Source of the DNA: Gordonia amarae NBRC 15530 | Lineage (GTDB): Bacteria; Actinomycetota; Actinomycetes; Mycobacteriales; Mycobacteriaceae | Direction of reading: 5' to 3' | Length of the DNA stretch: 64,000 nucleotides | Assembly: GCF_000241345.1 (NCBI RefSeq) | Contig: NZ_BAED01000012.1 | Coordinates: 1 to 64,000 of the forward strand | In this document: in pieces, positions 49,297 through 56,900 of the stretch | How the letters are laid out: the number at the start of each line of letters is the position of its first letter | Numbering within the stretch: the first letter of the stretch is position 1 | Made by a program: the position numbers and the translations under genes | The notes under the pieces: generated by a model | Seen by the model: only the letters and a program-made list of their open reading frames with translations | Told to the model about the DNA's origin: nothing | Databases searched by the model: none

Positions 49297-49890
49297 TCAT
49301 TGTGGTTTGTCCGGTTGGTCGTGTCGATGACCACCGCGGTCGATCACATCCTGCTGATCCAGGGGACGGTGCGAAGGCGAGATGACAGGCTGACCCTCCC
49401 ACGGATATCCGTGGGAGGTGAACGCCGGTCCGGCCGTCTTCTTCGCCCCTTCGATCTCGTCGTCGAACAGTTTGCGGCCCTCGGCGGATTCGATGACGAC
49501 GGTCGATCCCTTCGACAGGTAGACGCCGGCGACCTGGTCGCGGCGGATCACCCGCCGGGTATCACCCTTGCGGACGACGACCTCCGCGTCGGAGATCGTC
49601 AAGGATGGCTGCGAGAACGCCCATACCGCAAGCGCTCCCGCACCGACGGTGGCGAGACCGATCGGGCGCACAATCGCGACGCCCGTGACTTTCATGGACA
49701 TGATGAACTCAAGCGGGCCGTGGAACGGGATCCACTCCAGGTCGGCGAGGAATCGCCAGATCAGCGGGAGTAGCAGGCCGACGGCGAGACCTGCGAACGC
49801 ACCGATCACGATCGACCACCGCTGGTCGGCGGGGGAGATGCGTAGTTCGGTGACGTCGGGTGCCGGATCATCCACGTATCCGATACTCAC
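49297..49890 (-). CDS. Membrane protein with PH-like domain (YqeB-like)
   Basis: A 197-aa protein with two transmembrane helices (about 28-50 and 75-95) and a C-terminal bacterial PH-like domain: LTISDAEVVVRKGDTRRVIR, then RDQVAGVYLSKGSTVVIES. The segment FTSHGYPWEGQPV resembles YqeB-type proteins of Bacillus and actinobacteria, which have no established role. GTG at 49890 is the start. The final 30 residues are polar and His-rich. Confidence 0.65.
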   Translation of the reverse strand: MSIGYVDDPAPDVTELRISPADQRWSIVIGAFAGLAVGLLLPLIWRFLADLEWIPFHGPLEFIMSMKVTGVAIVRPIGLATVGAGALAVWAFSQPSLTISDAEVVVRKGDTRRVIRRDQVAGVYLSKGSTVVIESAEGRKLFDDEIEGAKKTAGPAFTSHGYPWEGQPVISPSHRPLDQQDVIDRGGHRHDQPDKPQ

Positions 49891-50061
49891 ACGGGACCGC
49901 GCGCTGCGGAATTGTCCGAAAGTTCCTGTTTCCCCAGACGTGTCTCAGCCGAAAGTCGGAGGGGCCTGGCCTGGGCGTCGAAGCACACCGTGGCGCGACC
50001 TTTCCATGAATCGTCAGGCAATTCGTTCAAGTTTATAGAACAACCTTCAATGATCAGCCAG

Positions 50062-50095
50062 TTTGTTCAAGGTTAGGTGCGTAACCTTGAACAAA
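50062..50095. promoter_or_regulatory. Perfect 14-bp palindrome, orphan operator or hairpin
   Basis: TTTGTTCAAGGTTA (50062-50075) and TAACCTTGAACAAA (50082-50095) are exact complements around a 6-base spacer. A looser half-site, GTTCAAGTTTATAGAAC, lies about 40 bases away near 50025. The site is between the 3' end of the sigma factor gene and the start of the PH-domain gene. No T tract follows it. It looks like a repressor operator, but no regulator gene is next to it. The rest of this 248-base gap shows nothing else. Confidence 0.6.
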
Positions 50096-50138
50096 GTGCT
50101 CACGGCGCGCTCGCTTCTTCCGCTGCAGCTGCCTCCCT

Positions 50139-51392
50139 TCATCCCCTGAGTTGGTCGCGGCGCCTTGTGAGGTGGGCCAGTTCTGCGGAGTTGGTGGCGA
50201 GTTCGACGGCTCGGTCGTAGGCGGCAGGCGCTTCGGCCGAGCGGGCGAGGCGGCGCAGCAGGTCGGCGCGGGTGGCGTGGTAGGCGTGGTAGTCGCGCAA
50301 CGCCCCTTCGAGTTGATCGACGAGGGCGAGGGCGACGTCCGGGCCGTCGAGCTCGGCGACGGCGATCGCCCGGTTCAGCCGTACGATCGGGTTCGGGTCG
50401 ATCGTCGCGAGCTGGTCGTAGAGGGCGACGATCTGGGACCAGTCGACATCGCGTGCGTCCGGGACGGACACGTGGACGGCGCTGATGGCGGCGAGGATCT
50501 GGTAGCGGCCGGGTGTCGCCTCGCCGCGCGACACTGCGTCGAGGCGCTGCCGGACGAGGGCGATGCCGTCGGCGATCATCCCGCGGTCCCACGCACCTCG
50601 GTCCTGTTCATCGAGCCGTACCAGTTCCCCGGAAGCGGAGACGCGGGCGGTGGCGCGGGCCTCGGTGAGCAGCATCAGTGCCAGCAGCCCCGTGACCTCC
50701 CCGTTCTCGGGGAGCAGGCCGCGCAGCAGTGCGGTCAGCCGGATGGCCTCGGCGGTGAGGTCGCGCCGGATCGGGTCGGAGTCACCGCCCGAGGCGAGGT
50801 AGCCCTCGTTGAAGATGAGGTACAGCACGGTCAGGACGCCGTCCAGGCGGGCGGGCAGATCCTCGCTGTCGGGCACGCGGAAGGGGATGCCCGCGTCGCG
50901 GATCTTGGTCTTGGCGCGGCTGATGCGTTGTCCCATCGTGGTCTGTTGCACGAGGAACGCGCGGGCGATCTCGGGAACGGTGAGTCCGCCGACCATGCGC
51001 AGGGTCAGCGCCACCCGGGCCTCCATCGCGAGGGCGGGGTGGCAGCAGGTGAAGATGAGGCGGAGCCGGTCGTCGTCCACGGCACCGACCGGCTCGGGCG
51101 GGCTGTCGTCGTCAAGCATGAGCGCCTCGCGGTACTTGGCGTCGCGCCTGCCCTCGCGGCGGAGCCGGTCGATCGCCCTGCGGTTCGCGGTGGTGGTGAT
51201 CCAAGCTCCGGGGTTCGGGGGAATGCCGTCCGACCGCCATCGCTCCACCGCCGTGGCGAAGGCCTCGGCCGCCATCTCCTCGGCCAGGTCGAGGCTGCCG
51301 AAGCGATGGGTGAGGAAAGCCACCACACGGGCCCACTCCTCACGGTGGGCGCGCGTGACAGCCGCGTCGACGGCCCGGACGTCCGCCATCAT
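50139..51392 (-). CDS. ECF sigma factor with C-terminal TPR-like domain (ECF42 type)
   Basis: A 417-aa extracytoplasmic-function sigma factor. Region 2 lies around VVAFLTHRFGSLDLAEEMAA (about 22-42) and RWRSDGIPPNPGAWITTTAN (about 50-70). Region 4 lies around ALTLRMVGGLTVPEIARAFL (about 126-145), followed by RISRAKTKI. The C-terminal 230 residues form the TPR-like extension typical of the ECF42 group, where it replaces an anti-sigma factor for control. The coupled DGPF/YCII gene upstream is the standard genetic partner of this group. ATG at 51392 (or 51389) overlaps the DGPF stop. Confidence 0.9.
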   Translation of the reverse strand: MMADVRAVDAAVTRAHREEWARVVAFLTHRFGSLDLAEEMAAEAFATAVERWRSDGIPPNPGAWITTTANRRAIDRLRREGRRDAKYREALMLDDDSPPEPVGAVDDDRLRLIFTCCHPALAMEARVALTLRMVGGLTVPEIARAFLVQQTTMGQRISRAKTKIRDAGIPFRVPDSEDLPARLDGVLTVLYLIFNEGYLASGGDSDPIRRDLTAEAIRLTALLRGLLPENGEVTGLLALMLLTEARATARVSASGELVRLDEQDRGAWDRGMIADGIALVRQRLDAVSRGEATPGRYQILAAISAVHVSVPDARDVDWSQIVALYDQLATIDPNPIVRLNRAIAVAELDGPDVALALVDQLEGALRDYHAYHATRADLLRRLARSAEAPAAYDRAVELATNSAELAHLTRRRDQLRG

Positions 51393-51745
51393 CCGCCCAT
51401 CGGCCGGACCTCGATCCTGCGCCGGCAGGCCCGCGACCCGCGAGCCGCGAGTGCGAGCGCGGCGTCGATGTCGGCGGCCTCGACGATCCAGAACCCCGCG
51501 ATGTACTCCTTCGACTCCAGATACGGGCCGTCGGTGACGATCGGTGTCTCGCCTCGCGCGTCCACGACGGTGGCGGCCGAGGCCTCGGCCAGACCGTTGG
51601 CGTAGACGAAACTGCCCTCGCTGCGCAGCTCGTCGTTGAACGCGCCGGTCGCCTCGAACTGAGCCGCCATCTCCTCGGCCGTGTCGTAGCTGCCGTGTTC
51701 TCCGTACTCCGACGGCCCCCAGACCATCAGTGCGTAGTGCGTCAT
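51389..51745 (-). CDS. YCII-related DGPF-domain protein
   Basis: A 118-aa YCII/DGPF protein. The motif TDGPYLESKEYIAGFWIVEA is the family signature, and MVWGPSEYGEHG opens the domain. Such proteins accompany ECF41/ECF42 sigma factors; their function is unknown, though a small-molecule or ring-transforming enzyme fold has been proposed. ATG at 51745 overlaps the stop of a 35-aa small ORF, and its own stop overlaps the sigma factor start, so translation is coupled along the operon. Confidence 0.87.
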   Translation of the reverse strand: MTHYALMVWGPSEYGEHGSYDTAEEMAAQFEATGAFNDELRSEGSFVYANGLAEASAATVVDARGETPIVTDGPYLESKEYIAGFWIVEAADIDAALALAARGSRACRRRIEVRPMGG

Positions 51746-51849
51746 CGGTCTTCTCCGTTCTTCGCCACCAACATTGTCAGTCCAAGACGCGGTAGCGCAG
51801 GTGCGGCACTCCGTCGTGATGGTCGCCGCTCGAGGAGCACGGTGCTCAT
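51742..51849 (-). CDS. Small coupled ORF between RibD-like and DGPF genes
   Basis: A 35-codon frame, start ATG 51849, encoding a basic peptide (MSTVLLERRPSRRSAAPALP, then RLGLTMLVAKNGEDR). Its ATG overlaps the stop of the RibD-like gene and its TGA overlaps the ATG of the DGPF gene, both as ATGA. This exact double overlap, with no other gap-filling sequence, suggests that it is translated and couples the genes. No homologue is recognised, and chance cannot be excluded for an ORF this short. Confidence 0.45.
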   Translation of the reverse strand: MSTVLLERRPSRRSAAPALPRLGLTMLVAKNGEDR

Positions 51850-52451
51850 CGGCCGGCCTTCCGGGGCTGCGGTCCGACGCCCTCGGGGATCTCGTCGTGC
51901 ACGTGCGGTTCGTAGACGAGCTTCACGGTCCGGCCGTCCAGCACCGTGGAATCGATGAGGTCCAGGTCGAACTCCGCCCCGTCCTGGAACAGCGCGGCGT
52001 CGCCGGCGCGGCCGGTGATGGCAGGGAACACCATCACCTCCAGCCGGTCCACGAGACCGGCGGCGAGCAGCGCACGGTTCAGCGAGATGCTGCCGTGCGA
52101 GCGCATCGGCACGTCGGTGGTCCGCTTGAGCCGCTCTATCGCGACCACCGCGTCCTCGTTCAGGACGGTCGCGTTCTGCCACCCGGGAGCCTGGGGGTCG
52201 AGCGTGCTGGAGAACACGATCTTCGGCAGTTCGTTCAGGCTCTGGTAGTACGGCTCGTCGTACTCCGCGACGAACGTCCGGAACTCCCGGAACGTCGTCG
52301 CGCCGAAGACGAGAACCTGATCCTGCGCGAAGGTGCGCACTCGGTCCTCGATGATCTCGGGGCCTTCCTTGCCCCAGTAGCCGGGCCAGCCCTTCGCGGA
52401 GCCGTAGCCGTCAAGGCTGCAGAAGAAGTCGACGGTCAAGGGTGCGCTCAT
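51846..52451 (-). CDS. RibD C-terminal / dihydrofolate reductase-like protein
   Basis: A 201-aa protein of the RibD C-terminal (DHFR-like) family, a NADPH-dependent reductase fold. It starts PLTVDFFCSLDGYGSAKGWP, has VLVFGATTFREFRTF (about 46-60), IVFSSTLDPQ (about 77-86) and a nucleotide-binding stretch RSHGSISLNRALLAAGLVD (about 115-133). ATG at 52451 has AGGAG upstream. It heads the minus-strand operon RibD-like, small ORF, DGPF, ECF sigma factor. RibD-like reductases recur in ECF42 operons; the substrate is unknown. Confidence 0.87.
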   Translation of the reverse strand: MSAPLTVDFFCSLDGYGSAKGWPGYWGKEGPEIIEDRVRTFAQDQVLVFGATTFREFRTFVAEYDEPYYQSLNELPKIVFSSTLDPQAPGWQNATVLNEDAVVAIERLKRTTDVPMRSHGSISLNRALLAAGLVDRLEVMVFPAITGRAGDAALFQDGAEFDLDLIDSTVLDGRTVKLVYEPHVHDEIPEGVGPQPRKAGR

Positions 52452-52771
52452 GGTGTACTCCTGTCTCGGTCCACCCCGGATGGGTGGCTTCATCCCCTCC
52501 ACGATCACGACCGGGCCACTTCGACACGTCGTCCAAAGTGCCGCAGGCGCTGGATTCCTGGACTGGTGACCTGCAGAAACGGTGAAAGTCTGGACTGGGT
52601 TTCGCGGGAAAGTCTGGACTCGCTTGCAGAAGCACTACTGACCTGCGCATACGTCCTAACGAGGAGCGTTGCAGCACTGGACGCCTACGGTTGGTGTAGA
52701 TCGGCCGGGGTAACGCCTTCGCGCACCTCGATTCACGGTTGGGTCGACGCGTTAGCTGCAGGTATCACTCG
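52452..52771. other. Gap at the edge of the ATPase-HEPN region
   Basis: These 320 bases contain no convincing gene. The direct repeat GAAAGTCTGGACT occurs at 52584-52596 and 52608-52620. The promoter of the RibD-like operon must lie in the left part. The right part borders the HEPN-like gene and may be a junction of acquired DNA, since gene content changes here. Confidence 0.5.
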
Positions 52772-53941
52772 TCAGCTGAACGCGAGGTATGCCCGGATCT
52801 GAGACAGCCGGGTATCAGGCACCGGAGTTCGATGCGCCAGGTCGTTGCGCAGGGAGCGGAAGCTCTTGAGGCGCTGGAAGTCGTCGCCGTCTAGGACGAT
52901 CCCGGTTTGGTAGACCAGCCAAAGGAGGGAACCGATCTCGATGGGGCCGGCGCCGCCATCGGCGAGCAACTCCAGATCATCGTCGCTGACTGTCGCCCGG
53001 ATGATCTTCTCCAGGCGCGTACGTTCTTCCTCCACGTAAGCGATGAGGCTGTGGTTGTGGGCCAGCCACAGCCGCCGATTCACTTCCTCGTCGTCGATCG
53101 CGGCGACCGAGAAACGTACGTGGTGACCCCAACGGTCTATGCATCCGTCGCGCCAGTGCTGCTCGTGTGAGGGTGGAGGGGCGGTCGGCACCGAGTTCCC
53201 CCGAGATGGCTTCCACTGGCCATGAGTGTGATTGACGATGTCGTCCCTGGCCTGCCACTGCGCCACAGCTGTGCCAATGCCGTCGGTGCGCCGATCCCAC
53301 CGATCTAGCAGGTGTTCGATAGCGGCCAGGTCCCATCCGGCGACCTCCGTGATGGCTGCGACGTCGACCGGGTCTGGTTCTTTGGTCCCAGCAATCTGCG
53401 AGGCCAACTGCAGTTCGGTGTCCAGCCGGCCAAACACGCCCCACCACCAGCGGACCCGAATGTCGGGACTGCTGAGGCGTTCGATGTCGGCGCGGCTAAG
53501 CTCGGCGAGCGTGGTGGCGATCAGCACTGTCGGGATCTGGCCGGGAGGCAGGCTGCAGGCGTGGGTTTGCGCTGGCCAGCGTGCGACAATGCTGGCGGTG
53601 TCGGGGTGCTCCCATGCCGGCACCAGGACGGTGTGACGGTGCCAGTTTGGCCAGTCGATGATTGTGTCCCAGTCGTCGTAGGTGACGACGTCCTCGTCGT
53701 GGCCGCCGAAGGTATCCAAGATCCGGACGGGGAACGTCTCGCCGGAGACATCGCAGAACCGGCAGTCATCCAGGACTGATTCGAGTTCGTCGAGGACGAC
53801 TTCGGCGGTGCCGTCATCAACCGCGCAGTCAGGGAATACGACGATCACAACGGCGGCCTCAGAGACGTCCGCGGCGATTGAGGCCAGGAAACGCCGAGGT
53901 CCCGGCATCATCGGCACCGTCTCGGCGGTGAGGACGCTCAC
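52772..53941 (-). CDS. Protein with C-terminal HEPN-like motif
   Basis: A 389-aa protein of unrecognised family, coupled to the giant ATPase. The N-terminal half has a beta strand rich in valine (AAVVIVVFPDCAVDDG) and an acidic stretch with cysteines (DDCRFCDVSG). The C-terminal part is helical and ends SFRSLRNDLAHRTPVPDTRL, containing RNDLAH (about 365-370), which fits the R-x4-H motif of HEPN ribonucleases. GTG at 53941 overlaps the ATPase stop as GTGA. HEPN proteins are frequent toxic effectors in defence systems, so this could be the effector and the ATPase its sensor. The HEPN call rests on one motif. Confidence 0.6.
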   Translation of the reverse strand: MSVLTAETVPMMPGPRRFLASIAADVSEAAVVIVVFPDCAVDDGTAEVVLDELESVLDDCRFCDVSGETFPVRILDTFGGHDEDVVTYDDWDTIIDWPNWHRHTVLVPAWEHPDTASIVARWPAQTHACSLPPGQIPTVLIATTLAELSRADIERLSSPDIRVRWWWGVFGRLDTELQLASQIAGTKEPDPVDVAAITEVAGWDLAAIEHLLDRWDRRTDGIGTAVAQWQARDDIVNHTHGQWKPSRGNSVPTAPPPSHEQHWRDGCIDRWGHHVRFSVAAIDDEEVNRRLWLAHNHSLIAYVEEERTRLEKIIRATVSDDDLELLADGGAGPIEIGSLLWLVYQTGIVLDGDDFQRLKSFRSLRNDLAHRTPVPDTRLSQIRAYLAFS

Positions 53942-56900
53942 TTGTTCGACACGCGCTTGAGTGCGCGGGTGATCAGCCGGTCCACCCGGTAGCGGCCTTT
54001 GGATTCTTCAACAATGCCAAGCATGACGAGAGTTTCGACCTGGCGGCGCATGCTTTCGTGGTCGACGCCGAGCACCTCGCCCAGGTCGATAACCGGCTCG
54101 AACGTATCTTCGGCGACCTCGTTCCATTGGATCAGCCTGGCAACTACTTCGGGGCTCACACCGGCTGAATCGAGGAATCGCTGGGCCTCGTCGGGCGTCG
54201 CCGGGTACTGCTCCAGTCGTTGCAGCTCTTGGGTGGCTCCGACAGTTACGGCGGCGGCTGCGGCTTCGTCGACCAGTTGCGGCCAGCCGCCAGTGGTGTC
54301 GATGAGCCGATCTCGCAGGTCCGGAGGGGAGAACGGGTTGTCCTGCCAGGACCGGATTCCGTCGCTGGACCACTTTGACAGTTCCAGGACACGGGTCGGT
54401 ACCACTGACTTCCGATCGGCCAGTGTGTTGACTGCGTCGATACCGTCGGGCCCAAAGATTAGGACCAAGTGTCCGCCTGCTCGGCGACGCAGCTTCATTA
54501 CCGCGGTCGCCAACTCGGTGGACCGAGACACTGAGGCGGTGGTCGCGTCCACGATTAACATCCGGGGACGGCCGGTGCCGGCGACGGCAAGCTTCGTCTG
54601 CATCAGTTGGCCAATGGCGTCCGGGGCGGTGGCATCGAGAACTGTGGCGTCGACCTCGCGGTCTGCGGCCACCTCTTTCAGCACTGGGATCGCGTTGCCG
54701 ATGTCGAAGGCGGTGCTGCCGACTACGAGGAAGTTCAGCGCTGGGAACCTGTCGGCGTTGGGTACCAGTTCGGAAAGCTGGTACTCGGTCAGCGGGCTGC
54801 GGGCACCACCGGAGCCCGCAATCTCCCGGCGCGTCGACTTGGGTTTAAGTTCGTCGGTCAGCTGGAAGGCGTTTTCGTCCAAGGCGGCCTCCAGCTCATC
54901 TTTCGTGCCGAGCATGGTGACGATGTTCGGCGAGCGCATCGAGTAGTTGCCTGTGCCGTCGCCGGAGAGGACTCCGAGGCCTTCCATTTCACTGAGGTAG
55001 ATCCCGAACTCGGCGCTGTTCATCTTTTCGAACCCCTCTGCCCAGTACATTTCGCAGGATTCGCGGATGTCGATTGCGCTGTGGACGTCGCGGAAGTCGC
55101 TTTCCATACCCATGACCGCCATCACCAGTGCGATGACGTGGTAGCGGTCTTCGAGCTTCATTGTCATCCCCAGCCGCGAGGCGATCTGGGCGCGCGTATC
55201 CGGGTTCTGGATGACTGTTTCGATGTCGCGGCTGGTGATCTGGACCAGCGGTTCACCGGTCAGCAGCGGCCGCGACTGCAGGTGCTTGATGAGGTCCAGA
55301 CACACGATCTGGATGAGGCCGGCCTGCAGGTTCGTGTAGGCCAGCAGACGCCACACCAGGTTCGGGTCTTCGAACTCGTAGCCCAGGGCACGCATCGGGG
55401 TGATCACTAGGTTGCGTGCGGCGGTGCCGCTGAGCGGTCCGATCAGGATGTCTTGACCGCCATGCGCCAGCGGCGTGTTTGCCACTCCCTGTAGTCGCTG
55501 TACCTTATGTAGGCCAGCGAAGACTGGTTTGAACCGGCCGCCAGTACCGTCGAATAGACCCTTGAGGGGGCCGACGTTGCGGAAGCCGCTCGCGGACTCC
55601 TTGTCCAGAAACACGTCGGCCTCATCGAGCAGCAGCAACAGCCGACGGGTGTGCTTGCCGTCGAGCCAGCCCTCGATTGCGGTTACCACCGGTTCGGGGT
55701 TGCGGACGGTGTTCTGCTTGACGATCCCCAGTACTGCGAGTTCGCGGTAGATGATCTGCCACAGCTTGCGGGGTTCTTCCCACCCGTTGATCCCCAGGCC
55801 CTTGCTGGACAGGTCGATGTAGATGGCGTGCTGGTCCGGGGTGGAACTGAAATCGCGTTCGATCTTGCGTAGCAGTGCCGATTTGCCCAGTTGCCGGCCG
55901 CCGTAGACGAACATTGATCCGACTGGGCTTTCGAGCTGGACCTGCTCGCGGTTGCGGCCGACGAACACCTCGTCGGGGACATTCCCCGACGCCTGCCCGT
56001 AGTGCCCGAAGCATGTGTACGGCAGGGCGACCTGCTGGGCGACCTTGAACGACCGCGGGGCGGTTGTGGCGACGAAGGCGGCCACCGCGTAGTCGATCAC
56101 CAGTGCTGCGATCTGCCCTTTACGGCAGGTGTTTAGGTTGCGGCGGCGATCCTCTTCGGAGAGGGTTCCGCAGACCAGGACAATGTTCGGGCCCATACCG
56201 GGTTTGAACGATTCCAGGATGGCGGTGAGCGTGGCCGAGTCCTGTGTGACCGCTACGACGTAATGCGAGGTCTGGGTCCCCAGCATCGGTACCAGTGAGC
56301 CGTCTACCGGCTTCCCTGCAATTCGGTAGACCCGGCCGCGGCTTGCGATCTTCTGCTTAGCGCCCAGTTCCCCGCTGAGCTCAAGTCCAATCGACCGCAG
56401 TGCCGATTCCATCCATGAGCGTTCGACCTTGGCCGCCTGCTTTCGGTCAAATATGTGTTCCCATGCTTTCAGCTCAGCGTAGATGGTCTCGCTCACCGGA
56501 TGCGTGCCGTCCTCGGTGAAGGCTGCCAGAACTGTGTCCACGTTGGCGCCAGCTGGAAGCGCGGTGGCGATCCGGGAGAATCTGTCGAACATCCCGGCGC
56601 CGTCGGCCTGGGCGTCGACATCGGGGAGCCGGTCACCGCTGCGGGCCATCGCCAACAATTCGTGGGCGCCGATGAAATCATCGGCGTCGACGCGTGATCG
56701 GATGATTGCGCGGTCGTCGTCGCTGACGGCGCTGGGTAGTTCGTCGATCTTGGTCCGTAAGTCCGCGCCGGTGGCTGCGCGATGGTCGGCCAGATCCTGC
56801 AGCAGCGAGTCGAGTTCGGCCAGCTGCAGATCGAATCGGTCGCCGGAGTACTTTGACGGCCCGACCAGACGGGCTTCGGCGGCCGACTGCGCTCGCTGCG

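Noticed and set aside
50047..50110. Short minus-strand peptide reading through the 14-bp palindrome (STLFKVTHLTLNKLADH)
   Set aside because: The frame lies mostly within the palindrome, has no ribosome site and is more simply explained by the DNA symmetry.
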